Under the pieces are notes generated by a model, which was given only the letters and a program-made list of their open reading frames with translations, did no database searches and was not told the origin of the DNA. A DNA stretch of 64,000 nt from Microvirga sp. VF16 (lineage in GTDB: Bacteria > Pseudomonadota > Alphaproteobacteria > Rhizobiales > Beijerinckiaceae). Both the position numbers and the translations under genes were made by a program. Every line of letters begins with the position of its first letter. The stretch's first letter is position 1. Below, one piece after another: positions 1 to 7,845 of this stretch. Location of the stretch: assembly GCF_016864375.1 (NCBI RefSeq), contig NZ_CP069355.1:62001-126000 (forward strand), in the 5' to 3' direction.

Positions 1-97
1 GGCGCGTCGCAAGGCTGGCATGGTATCCAAACACTTCTGGCTCAGAAAGCTGTCGCAGAACTTTTGGCAACCTACTTAGTGGTGCATCCGGCAGGTA
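1..97. other. Junction sequence left of the aminotransferase fragment
   Basis: No reading frame is supported here. Bases 78-91 (AGTGGTGCATCCGG) are identical to bases 3070-3083 at the left edge of the IS630-like element, in the same orientation. The simplest reading is a remnant of an IS end next to the broken aminotransferase gene. The rest of the element is not present to the right, so a deletion or rearrangement must have followed. The sequence beyond the window edge is needed to see what element this belongs to. Confidence 0.4.
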
Positions 98-598
98 GTG
101 GGCTACGGCGCCGGGCCGAAGGATCTCATCAAGGCGATGAACACCATTGAGGGCCAGACATCGTCGCACACCAGTTCGATCTCGCAATATGCGGCGATCG
201 AAGCCATTGTGGGCGATCAGAAGTATGTCGCAAACTTTGTGTCCAAGTTCCGCAAGCGTCGTGATTTCGTGGTCGAGAAAATCAACGAGGCCGAGGGCCT
301 GACGTGCCGCGTGCCGGAGGGAGCCTTCTATGTCTTCGCCTCGTGCGCCGGCGTCATCGGCAAGACCACCGCTCAGGGCAAGCTGATCGAGACCGACACG
401 GATTTCGCCATGTATCTGCTGGAACAATTCGGTGTCGCCGTCGTGCCGGGCAGCGGCTTCATGGCCTCGCCCTACATCCGCATTTCCTATGCCTCGTCGC
501 TCGATGAACTCGAACGCGCGTGCGCCCGCATCCTCGCGGCCTGCGCGGCCCTTTCCGAAACCGGGAGCCGTTATGAGCAAAGCACGACAGTTGCGTGA
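98..598 (+). pseudogene. Class I/II aminotransferase, C-terminal half (phosphonoalanine transaminase candidate)
   Basis: This frame encodes the C-terminal part of a PLP-dependent class I aminotransferase of the aspartate type. The stretch GQTSSHTSSISQ and the end motif with PYIRISYASS, whose Arg binds the substrate carboxylate, are typical of the family. The PLP-lysine region is missing here and is found in the opposite-strand fragment at 4245-4987. The two pieces share the four bases TGGG (99-102, and 4245-4248 on the other strand). Joining them there gives 743 + 496 nt, exactly 413 codons in frame, so they are probably halves of one gene. It overlaps the next gene, palA, by 26 nt, which points to translational coupling and to a role in making phosphonopyruvate from phosphonoalanine. 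That role is inferred from context, and the fragment itself cannot be active. Confidence 0.85.
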
Positions 599-1445
599 TC
601 GCATGGCCGAACGCGGCCTGGTCCACATCATGGCCGCCCACAGCCCGCTTTCCGCGCGGCTGGCGGAAGAAGCCGGCTTTGACGGCCTGTGGGCCTCGGG
701 CTTCGAGCTCTCGGCCCTGTATGGCTTGGCGGACGTCAGCCTGGTGTCGATGACGCAGCATCTCGACATGGTCCGCGCCATGGCCGAACAGTCGTCGCTG
801 CCGATCGTGGCCGACATCGACACCGGCTTCGGCAATGCCATCAACGTCATCTATGCGATCCAGCAGTATGAGCGCGCGGGCGCTGCCGCCGTCGTCATCG
901 AGGACAAGACATTTCCGAAGGTCACGAGTCTCGTCGCCGACGGTCGACAGGAACTGCTGCGGATTGAGGAGTTCGAGGGCAAGATCCGCGCGGCGGTCGC
1001 CACGCGGTCCGACCCTGACTTCCTGATCATCGCCCGCACCGAAGCCCTCATCGCCGATCTCGGGGAGGACGAGTCGCTCAGGCGCGCCGCGGCGTATGAG
1101 GCGGCTGGCGCCGATATGATCCTCGTTCATTCCAAGCAGAAGACGCCAGACGAGGTCGAGAGCTTTGTCCGCGCCTGGAACGGCAAGGCACCGATCGTCA
1201 TTGTCCCCACCGCCTATCCGGAAATGAACGAGGCCCGCATCAAGGCATTCGTCAAGATCGCCATGGTCATCTATGGCAATCATGCCGTGCGCGCTTCGAT
1301 CACCGCGATGAGGGATGTGTTCTCCCGCATCCTCAAAGATCGCGGCATCCACAACGTCAACCGTGCCATCGTCTCCGTCGAGGAGGTGTTCCGCCTCCAG
1401 AAGATGGATCAGGTTAAGGCTGACGAAAAGCAGTTCCTGTGCTGA
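573..1445 (+). CDS. palA: Phosphonopyruvate hydrolase (PEP mutase/isocitrate lyase superfamily)
   Basis: The 290-residue protein matches the phosphonopyruvate hydrolase of Variovorax sp. Pal2, which splits phosphonopyruvate into pyruvate and phosphate. Visible family motifs are DIDTGFGN (81-88), EDKTFPK (110-116) and GRQEL near 124-128. PEP mutase has an Asn after the EDKxFPK motif, whereas this protein has Thr118, the residue found in the hydrolase. That favours cleavage of the C-P bond over rearrangement. ATG 573 follows a GGGAG sequence and overlaps the aminotransferase frame. The protein is cytoplasmic, and the length is normal for the family. An IS1595 remnant begins right after the stop codon. 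The gene looks intact, but the gene supplying its substrate is split, so the pathway may work only if another transaminase substitutes. Confidence 0.9.
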   Translation: MSKARQLRDRMAERGLVHIMAAHSPLSARLAEEAGFDGLWASGFELSALYGLADVSLVSMTQHLDMVRAMAEQSSLPIVADIDTGFGNAINVIYAIQQYERAGAAAVVIEDKTFPKVTSLVADGRQELLRIEEFEGKIRAAVATRSDPDFLIIARTEALIADLGEDESLRRAAAYEAAGADMILVHSKQKTPDEVESFVRAWNGKAPIVIVPTAYPEMNEARIKAFVKIAMVIYGNHAVRASITAMRDVFSRILKDRGIHNVNRAIVSVEEVFRLQKMDQVKADEKQFLC

Positions 1446-1454
1446 CTTAATCTG

Positions 1455-1652
1455 GGGGAGCATTCTCTCGGCAGTGCCGTCGCGGCCCATGATGCTGTCC
1501 ATCATACGGCTCGTGAGTCTGCGCGTGGTCCGGTGCACATCAACTCGGCGGAAGGCTTCAATGACTGGGTGCGCCGCACCGTCTCAGGTGCGTTCCACCA
1601 CATCAATGCGCATCGGGCTGATCTTTACTCCAATGAGATCGGCTTTCGCTGA
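1455..1652 (+). pseudogene. IS1595-family transposase, C-terminal remnant
   Basis: One open frame reads through HINSAEGFNDWVRRTV and then FHHINAHRADLYSNEIGFR to a stop at 1652. This is the end of an IS1595 (ISXO2-like) transposase, with the His and Glu region of the DDE-type core. There is no start codon, the 5' two thirds are absent, and no terminal repeats were recognised. It lies 10 bases after palA, so the insertion may have removed whatever originally followed palA. Confidence 0.75.
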
Positions 1653-2141
1653 TCACAGCGGGTCGTCACAGGCCAGGCGCCGCGACATACGCGCAAGGCC
1701 CTAAGGTCACCAAGATCCTATCGGCGCGGGTCCCGCCAGTATGGCAACTCCTAGCCGTGCTTTGCTCAGCGGGCAAATCAGGCGCCGGACCCAAGCGTGT
1801 GGGAGCGACCTTCTCTCGCGACATGCCGCCTTCTTCGATGATCTGCAGCTTGCGTTCTGTTGTCCCGCGCCGCCGGACATGGCCAGCCATCAGCTGTACC
1901 TGCCGATACTTCTCGGATACGAGCTTGTCCTTAAGCACATGCTTGAGCCTTCCTGCTGATGCGGATGCCTGGTCGAAGCGGGGCGGCTCACCAGGGCGAA
2001 TTATTGCAATTTAGCTATTAAATTGGCCCGTTTCCTGCACGACAATGCGAAAGTTGGATGATTTTTACCTCACTGGCGGTGTTAATTTGAAGGTTAAGGA
2101 TGGTTCGGCCTCGGTGAAAAGCGGGATCGGGACCGACATGC
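1653..2141. other. Degraded intergenic DNA, possible transposase debris
   Basis: No convincing gene. On the minus strand, 1666-1938 reads MSREKVAP preceded by ERKLQIIEEG. This faintly resembles the start of the small TnpA/OrfA proteins of IS66 or IS3 elements, but the match is too weak to name. From about 2142 the plus strand becomes recognisable as a panC remnant. Confidence 0.3.
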
Positions 2142-2292
2142 GAAGCCATCCTCGGTTTGGTTGAGCAGCCCGCCGTGCTGTGTGTCGCCGCCTGTGTCGG
2201 AACGACCCGCCTGATCGACAACCTGGTCCTTGATGTCGCTTGTGACAGCGGAACAGATCTCGTCCTGGCGCAGCATCGCGATGTTTTTTGAA
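2142..2292 (+). pseudogene. panC (pantoate-beta-alanine ligase) 3' remnant
   Basis: The frame from 2142 reads EAILGLVEQPAVLCVAAC followed by VGTTRLIDN. It matches the intact PanC encoded at 47478-48413 (EPILGSVEQPAALCVAAC, VGTTRLIDN) almost residue for residue. The N-terminal ATP- and pantoate-binding parts are absent, and the frame runs off into unrelated sequence after 2230. It is the first of three decayed genes lying in the same order as the intact block at 46.6-48.4 kb, so this is a duplicated and degraded pantothenate segment. Confidence 0.8.
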
Positions 2293-2303
2293 GGAAATTG
2301 CGC

Positions 2304-2396
2304 ATGCCTCTGTTCTATTTCGATGTCCAATTGGGACCGAGTTGCTTGCCGGATCACACCGGCCTTGACCTGGAGACCGAGGCGGCCGCTGACTGA
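2304..2396 (+). CDS. Short DUF6894-like peptide (30 aa), probably truncated
   Basis: ATG 2304 follows AAGGAAA and opens a 30-residue frame starting MPLFYFDVQLGPS and ending in LDLETEAAAD. The pattern MPxYxFDV...DxxGxxLxxxEAA is the N-terminal half of the DUF6894 family. Those proteins are usually about 70-90 residues, common in Methylobacteriaceae and Rhizobiales, and of unknown function. The stop arrives about halfway, so it is likely a truncated copy. It sits between the panC and UbiC-like remnants and has no counterpart in the intact block. Confidence 0.5.
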   Translation: MPLFYFDVQLGPSCLPDHTGLDLETEAAAD

Positions 2397-2401
2397 TCGC
2401 C

Positions 2402-2809
2402 GGAGCCACGACCACCAAAACCCTCCTAGTGTGGTGCGACGAGCATGGCCCTCGCAGGGGCCGATCACCGTCGCGTGCCGTCAGCGACACGTGCTTTCAG
2501 CCGTGCCGGACGACGTGAGTGCCGTCCTAGCCACCGCCGGCGGCGAAACTGTCCGCCCTCGGCAAGGTTCGCATCATGCGGGGCCCTCTGCCGCTCGCGG
2601 CGCCCGAGAATTGGTCTTATGCCGCAACGCCTGACGGCAGGCAGGAACACTGTGCTTCTCAGCGGGACCGGGACGGCGCTCGCGCTCGTGACGGAACGGT
2701 TTTTCTCCGACCTCGTCTCGTTCGCGGCCTCGCAGCCATCGTTGTGCCGCGGCCGCGATGAAAGGTCGCGCACAGGATCAGCGACGCAGCCTGGGAGGTT
2801 TGAGCGATG
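2402..2809 (+). pseudogene. Decayed chorismate-lyase-like gene, copy of 46840-47481
   Basis: Pieces in shifting frames match the intact protein encoded at 46840-47481: VACRQRHVLSAVPDDV near 2470-2516, then LLSGTGTALALVTERFFSDL near 2651-2712, ending GRFER at 2809. Several frameshifts and a missing N-terminus make it non-functional. Its stop overlaps the start of the next small frame as ATGA, exactly as in the intact copy. Confidence 0.8.
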
Positions 2810-3034
2810 ACAACCCACCCGGACCTGATGTCTCACGCCTTCCCGGATCCCGACCTGATCGAGGAGATCCAGTTCCTGGATCACCGGATCCGGTTTGGAC
2901 CGACGAAAACCGGCTGAGTGTCGTTTGTGGCGTGTCAGGGCCACCGTCCAACCATCGTTCTCGCGGGTGCTCGCGACACCCTGCTCGCGCAGTCGAACAA
3001 GCTAGTCGAGGAGCGGATCGGGGGGAGGCATTGA
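2807..3034 (+). pseudogene. Decayed copy of the 75-aa pan-block small gene
   Basis: The 76 codons have exactly the same length as the intact gene at 46616-46843. They read LIEEIQFLDHRIRFGP, then TKTG, a TGA stop at 2915-2917, then VSFVACQGHRPTIVLA and onward to a TGA at 3032-3034. In the intact copy the stop position is Trp (GWV), so a single TGG to TGA change ended translation. The rest of the frame is still open, so this copy decayed more recently or more slowly than its neighbour. Confidence 0.8.
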
Positions 3035-3069
3035 AGTGAGGAGTGATTATCGTTGGCCGCTGGCCTCTA

Positions 3070-4244
3070 AGTGGTGCATCCGGGAAGTCACGCCGCTCTC
3101 GGCAGGAGTGCAATGCCGGGTGAGCGGCGTGGGCGATGCCGACGGCGTCCGCCCCAGACAAACGGATGGCGGTGCGCATTCCAGTAGACTGTCGAGCGGT
3201 GGATCGCATCGGCGATCTCGTCCCAATTCTCGAAGCGCCGGCCCGCTAACGCCAGTGAACGCAGGATCTTCCACCAGGGCTCGATTAGATTGAGATAAGC
3301 CGCGTATTTGGGCTGGAACACCATCTCCCAACGCGGATGCGCCAGCACAAACAGCAGCACGTCGGTTGTGCGATGCGAGCTCAGATTATCCATGATGGCG
3401 TACACCCGCTTGGTCGAGCTCGGGATCCAGGTCTCAACCTGGTCCAGGAAGTCGACCCAAGGCGCACTGCCGCGTCCAGGATAGGGATGCGTGAAGGCTT
3501 CACCCGTTGCGGGACAGAATGCACCGAAGATGTAGCCTTTGGCGCGGCGGCCATAGTCAATCTCCTGTCTCGCGCGCTCGGCTGGTCGCGTCTTTGTCTG
3601 CACCAGCGCCCGCCCGGCATAACTCTTGGCGCTCACCGGTCCCATCTCGTCCAGACAGACTACACAACTGCCCGCAGGTGGCTTGGTGTAGAGCGTTTCG
3701 ATCTTCCCCTTTTTTCGGCGAAGGCTGGATCAACCCGCTCCCCGAACCAGGTCTCGTGCTTGCGCCAGCGCAAGCCCTCGTGGAGCAGGATCTCGTCGAT
3801 GCGGCTGCGTTGCATGGCGATACCTTTGTGCTCGTGCAGGTAGGCCGCCAATCGGTCGAGCGTCCAGGCAGCAAACGGCAGCCCGAGCGTCTGAGGCTTG
3901 GTCAACGCGGTGGCAATCACGGTGGCCGTCTGCTCGGGCGTGTAGGTCGGCCGGCGGCCCGAACGGTGCCGGTCCTTGAGCGCTTCCAAGCCTTCCGCGT
4001 TGAAGCGGCGAATGCGCTTGCGCACGGTCTCTCCATCCAGGCCAGCCCGGGCTGCAATCGCCGAGGCGCTCTCACCGTGACTGGCGCGCCAGATGATTTG
4101 CGCACGCTGCACGCGGTGGGCCGGAGCCGTGTGGGAGTGAGCCAGGCGCTTGACGGTCGCGAGTTCTTCAGCGGTTAAGTCCCGTAAGCAGACCGGTGCC
4201 ATGGATCGCCTCCGCCAGCAGGTCAGAAGGGACTGCCATTATAC
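3070..4244 (-). mobile_element. IS630-family insertion sequence
   Basis: A compact element of about 1.17 kb carries one transposase in two frames and lies directly against the broken aminotransferase N-terminal half at 4244/4245. The left edge is placed near 3070, where AGTGGTGCATCCGG repeats the sequence at 78-91. The two ends share only a weak resemblance, so the exact limits are uncertain. The usual TA target duplication of IS630 cannot be shown. The flanking gene halves instead share TGGG. Confidence 0.65.
3088..4202 (-). CDS. IS630-family transposase, two overlapping frames
   Basis: The first frame (4202 down to 3660) carries the N-terminal helix-turn-helix region (SASAIAARAGLDGETVRKR). 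The second (to 3088) carries the catalytic part, with CLDEMGP (first Asp), YAIMDNLSSH (second Asp) and LNLIEPWWKILRSL (Glu), so the DDE triad is complete. The frames join at a run of six A followed by GGGG near 3710-3720. A -1 slip there gives continuous protein through TLYTKPPAGSCVVCLDEMG. Either a programmed frameshift makes the full transposase or a homopolymer change has killed it. A-run slippage is known in other IS families, so this copy may still be active. Confidence 0.8.
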
Positions 4245-4987
4245 CCCAGACGCCAGCCGGTCATGGCGCTGGATTTGGACACGCCATTGACCGTCAGGGT
4301 CCGGTCGATGAAGTCAGGGGCGGCTTCGGCCATCGTGGCGAAAGGCACGTCGTAAACGAGCTTCTCATAGATATCGTCCGCCAGCACATGGACCTGCGGA
4401 TGCCGGCGCAGAACTTCGGCCAAGGTGGTGAGATCGGCCTTGGAATAGACCGCGCCGGTCGGGTTGTTGGGCGAGTTCAGCATCAGCCACTTGGTGCGCG
4501 GCGTGATTGCCGCCTCCAGATCCTGCGGCTTTAACTTGAACCCGCATGGCTCCTGGCAGGCGACGAGCACCGGCTCGCCTCCAGCCAACCTCACCATATC
4601 CGGATAGGAAACCCAACATGGCGTCGGCACGATGACTTCGTCCCCGGGATCGAGGCTGGCGAAAAGTGCGTTGAACACCACCTGCTTGGCACCGCAACCC
4701 ACGGTGACCTGATCGATGTCGTAATCGAGCCCATTGTCGCGGAGGAGCTTCTGCCGGATCGCCTCGCGCAGCGGCTTGACCCCAGCGACCGGTGTATAGC
4801 GCGTCCTGCCTTCAAGGATGGCAGCGATGCCGGCCTTCCGGATCCCCTCAGGTGTCCCGAAATCCGGCTCCCCCTGGCTCAGCGTGACAATGTCAATCCC
4901 CTGCTCGCGCAAGGTGGCTGCCTTGGCGGTCATGGCCTTGGTCTGGGATGGGCGGACGGACTGGAGCCGTTTGGCAAGTAACGACAA
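4245..4987 (-). pseudogene. Class I/II aminotransferase, N-terminal half
   Basis: About 248 residues of a PLP-dependent aspartate-type aminotransferase. It has SQGEPDFGTPEGI near the start, YTPVAGVKPLREAI, the PTPCWVSYPDM loop, SPNNPTGAVYS, LADDIYEKLVYD (PLP-binding Asp and Tyr) and VNGVSKSSAMTGWRLGY with the Schiff-base Lys. Known relatives usually have SKAYAMTGWR, so Ser-Ser after the Lys is a small deviation. Translation probably starts at TTG 4987 behind GAGGA. The gene stops at the IS630 edge, and the missing C-terminal half is at 103-598 on the other strand. It is next to, and in the same direction as, the LysR gene, as expected if the ancestral order was lysR, transaminase, palA. Confidence 0.85.
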
Positions 4988-5113
4988 TGGAAGATCCTCG
5001 CAGAACCGAATTTTCGCCCGGCACTAAACGAGTCACCGGCCGCTTGCCAGTCTTGGTATCGCGCAAAGCGGGTATAATGATCGCGTTTTGCGATAAATTT
5101 CCAAAGCCGCAGG

Positions 5114-6025
5114 CTAACGGCCACCAGATTCGTCCTCCATCGTCTTCCGGCAGAGCCGGGTGAGCCAGCGGCAGAACGCACGGGCAATGTCCGGATTGCC
5201 GCCCCGATCCACCGCATAGGCACGGTATTGCATCCCGCTCGGCGCCCGCGAGCCGGGAAGCACTTGCAACAGGCCCTGTTTGATCAGGTCTGCGACGACA
5301 ATGTGCGGCGTCACGAGCAGGGTCTGGCCGGTCGTGACCGCCGGCAGGGCCAGATAGTGGTGATCATAGCGCGCGCCGGTTTTGATTTCCGACGTCTTCA
5401 GGTCCATCCCGCGCAGCCAGGTTGGCAGAATGTCAGGGCGCGACGTGACGGCGATCACCGGCGTCGTCCGCAAGGCGTCGAGGCCGCGGCCGGCCACACA
5501 GTCCGGCGCACCGACGCAGACGAGTTGTTCATCGTAGACATCCCAGCGATCCGCCGGCTCGGTCAGCGTCAGGTCGCGGGTCAGCAACACATCGAAATTG
5601 TCGGTTCCGTTCGGGGCCGACAAAGAGCTGATGACATCGACGGTGACGCCACCCATTTCCTGCGAGAAATCGCGCAGGTTGGGGATGAGCACGGTATAGG
5701 CAAAGGTCGACAGCGACGTCCGCACGACGAGGTGGTTGGCGTCCTTGCGGTCATTGCGGCGCATGCGCTTTGCCGTGAACAGGATCGTGTCGAGCGGTTC
5801 GGCCACCGCATCGGCGAACAGCCGCCCGAAATCGGTCAGCCGGCTTTGGCGGCCGCGCCGTTCAAGGAGCTTTGCCCCGAAATAATCTTCGAGAACCGCC
5901 AGGTGACGGCTCACAGAACTCTGCGTGATGCCGAGCGCCTTCGAGGCTCGAGTGACACTGCTGTCGCGCGCAACCTGCACGAAGGCCCGCACCGCATTCA
6001 GAGACAGATCCTTTTCCTCAGCCAC
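5114..6025 (-). CDS. LysR-family transcriptional regulator
   Basis: A 303-residue LysR protein with an N-terminal winged helix-turn-helix (NAVRAFVQVARDSSVTRA, then ALGITQSSVSRHLAVLE) and a C-terminal effector-binding domain with the two-lobe pattern (VVRTSLSTFAYTVLIPNL, LVCVGAPDC). GTG 6025 is preferred because GAGGCGAGGA lies just upstream; TTG 6040 is the longer alternative. It is transcribed away from the transporter operon beginning at 6236 and toward the aminotransferase. Variovorax Pal2 also has a LysR gene with its phosphonopyruvate hydrolase genes, so control by phosphonoalanine or a related amino acid is a reasonable inference, not shown here. Confidence 0.85.
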   Translation of the reverse strand: MAEEKDLSLNAVRAFVQVARDSSVTRASKALGITQSSVSRHLAVLEDYFGAKLLERRGRQSRLTDFGRLFADAVAEPLDTILFTAKRMRRNDRKDANHLVVRTSLSTFAYTVLIPNLRDFSQEMGGVTVDVISSLSAPNGTDNFDVLLTRDLTLTEPADRWDVYDEQLVCVGAPDCVAGRGLDALRTTPVIAVTSRPDILPTWLRGMDLKTSEIKTGARYDHHYLALPAVTTGQTLLVTPHIVVADLIKQGLLQVLPGSRAPSGMQYRAYAVDRGGNPDIARAFCRWLTRLCRKTMEDESGGR

Positions 6026-6235
6026 GATTCCTCGCCTCAACTTATCTGGAATTCATCGAGAATTCGGCGTTCGTTATCGCATTATTCGATGTACGTCATC
6101 AACCTGTAGCAAAAACGGGCGACTAGTCCCGACCGACACGGGCGCACATCAAGCGAAACACGGCGCAGAAACAATCTAGATGCCTAAACCGATGGAGCCG
6201 TGGTGGCCCGCCAAGCACCACAACAGGAGCCGCGC
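6026..6235. promoter_or_regulatory. Divergent promoter region, lysR / peptide transporter
   Basis: This 210-base gap separates two divergent transcription units. GAATTC occurs at 6049-6054 and again at 6060-6065, one helical turn apart. Together they form the palindrome ATTC-N5-GAAT at 6051-6063, close to the lysR start. LysR proteins usually bind such dyads in the shared promoter. The assignment rests on position and symmetry only. A GGAGC ribosome site lies at 6226-6230 before ATG 6236. Confidence 0.4.
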
Positions 6236-7807
6236 ATGCACGATCTGACTTTTACAAGACGCAAGTTGATGACTGCTGGTGCCGCCTGCGGTCTGTTGGC
6301 CATGACCGGTGTGCGTTTCGCCGCCGCGCAGGCGGCGAACCGGCGCACGCTCAGGATCGGCATGTCCGGCTTCCCGCCCGCAGTGGAACCGGTCCTCTAC
6401 GTTCATACGGCGACGCGGCGCATCGTGCCACAAATGTTCGACACGCTGATCGCTTTCGACCAGACCCCGGCCATGGCACTGCGCCCGGCCTTGGCAGAAC
6501 GGTGGGAACGCGTGAGCGGAAAGGCGCTCCGCCTTTATCTGCGCAAGGGCGTGACCTTCCACAATGGCGGCCCATTGACCGCGGACGATGCCGCCTTCAG
6601 CCTCAGCCCCGAGCATTTGCTCGGCCCCGGTATGGCCGGTAAATCCACGGCGATGCAAACCCTGGATACGATCGACCGGGTCGAGGTCATCGACAGCCAC
6701 ACCGTAATCGTTCATGCCAAGGGCGAAGACCCTTTGCTCGAAAAGCGACTGGCGTCGTGGGGCTCGGAAATCGTTAGCAAGCAGGCTTTCGACGCAGCGG
6801 GTTCCTGGGAGGCCTGGACGGCTGCGCCGGTGGGAACTGGTCCTTACCGGATTGTCAGCCAGACCCTCGATGTCGCTGTTCAACTGGCCTCGCATGACGC
6901 GTATTGGGGTGGCTTGCCGCCTTTTGCCGGCATCCAGTTCCGGGTCATTCCGGAACTGGCCTCGCGGATGAATGCGCTAATGGCCGGAGAGGTGGATTTC
7001 GCCACCGACATTTCGCCGGATATGTTTGCTGAAATTGAGAAGCATCCGCAGCTCGAGGTTGCGGGCGGAGCGGTTCAGAATATTCGCTATCTGGCTGTCG
7101 ATAAAACGAGCCCGGTTCTCGCAAAGGTCGGCATCCGCCGCGCGCTCAGCCTTGCGCTTGACCGCAAGGCTTTCGTCCAGGCGCTCTGGCAGGACAGGCT
7201 CCCAATTCCCAACGGCTTCCAGTTCCCGAGCTTCGGTGAAGCCTATCTCGAAGATTTCCCTGCCCTTGCCTACGATCCGGATCTGGCGCGCAAACTCCTC
7301 GACGAAAGCGGCTACAAGGGCGAAACCATCACCTATAAGTTGCTGAACAATTATTATCCCAATCAAGTCGCCGGCGCACAGGTCATGATCGAGATGTGGC
7401 GGGCGGTCGGTATGAATGTCGAAATTCAGATGATGGAGAATTTCGCACAGATCCAGACCAAGCCGGTTCATGCGATTTACGACAGTTCGTCGACCGCCAT
7501 CTTCCCGGATCCGCTCGCTCATGCATGGCGCGAATTCGGGCCGAAAGGCACCTTGCCCAAGATAGGGATCTGGGCCAACGAGGAGTACTTCAGCCTTGGC
7601 GCAAAGCTCAAGGACACGGCCGATCCACAGGCGCGGCGGCCGATCCTCCGTAGGATGCTGGAGATTATCGGCCAGGACGATCCATCCTGTGTTGTCCTGC
7701 ACGGTTCGGGCCAGTTCTATGGCAAGCGCAAGGACATCGCGTGGGAGCCAGGGCAGACACTCGATCTGAACTTCGGTCCCTTCAATCCCGCTTATGCGCG
7801 AAAATGA
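6236..7807 (+). CDS. Periplasmic peptide-type ABC substrate-binding protein (system 1)
   Basis: A 523-residue SBP family 5 (DppA/OppA) protein. The N-terminus has TRRKLMTAG followed by a hydrophobic stretch and AAAQA, a twin-arginine-like signal peptide, so export by Tat is likely. Family hallmarks are MFDTLIAFD, WERVSGKALRLYLRKGVTFHNG split over the usual Dpp region, and GTGPYRIV in the middle. The C-terminal domain has RRALSLALDRKAFVQALW and EMWRAVGMNVEIQ. It starts a cistron run in which stops and starts of the next genes touch. Nothing in the sequence names the ligand. Its neighbours suggest peptides or peptide-like amino-acid derivatives, possibly phosphonopeptides. Confidence 0.88.
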   Translation: MHDLTFTRRKLMTAGAACGLLAMTGVRFAAAQAANRRTLRIGMSGFPPAVEPVLYVHTATRRIVPQMFDTLIAFDQTPAMALRPALAERWERVSGKALRLYLRKGVTFHNGGPLTADDAAFSLSPEHLLGPGMAGKSTAMQTLDTIDRVEVIDSHTVIVHAKGEDPLLEKRLASWGSEIVSKQAFDAAGSWEAWTAAPVGTGPYRIVSQTLDVAVQLASHDAYWGGLPPFAGIQFRVIPELASRMNALMAGEVDFATDISPDMFAEIEKHPQLEVAGGAVQNIRYLAVDKTSPVLAKVGIRRALSLALDRKAFVQALWQDRLPIPNGFQFPSFGEAYLEDFPALAYDPDLARKLLDESGYKGETITYKLLNNYYPNQVAGAQVMIEMWRAVGMNVEIQMMENFAQIQTKPVHAIYDSSSTAIFPDPLAHAWREFGPKGTLPKIGIWANEEYFSLGAKLKDTADPQARRPILRRMLEIIGQDDPSCVVLHGSGQFYGKRKDIAWEPGQTLDLNFGPFNPAYARK

Positions 7808-7845
7808 CAACCGTCACCTCGACAGCCGGTCCACGGAAGGAAGCT

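Noticed and set aside
573..1445. PEP mutase or 2-methylisocitrate lyase as the identity of palA
   Set aside because: Thr118 instead of the mutase Asn, and stretches such as FELSALYG and GFGNAINV, fit phosphonopyruvate hydrolase better; lyase signature residues are absent.
459..1538. Long minus-strand frame opposite palA
   Set aside because: It mirrors the codon pattern of palA, has no family resemblance and no ribosome site; palA on the plus strand is clearly the gene.
2018..2490. Minus-strand frames in the pan fossil region
   Set aside because: They run opposite recognisable panC, DUF6894 and UbiC-like remnants and have no support of their own.
5228..6109. Plus-strand frame opposite the LysR gene
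   Set aside because: Antisense shadow; the LysR helix-turn-helix is on the minus strand.
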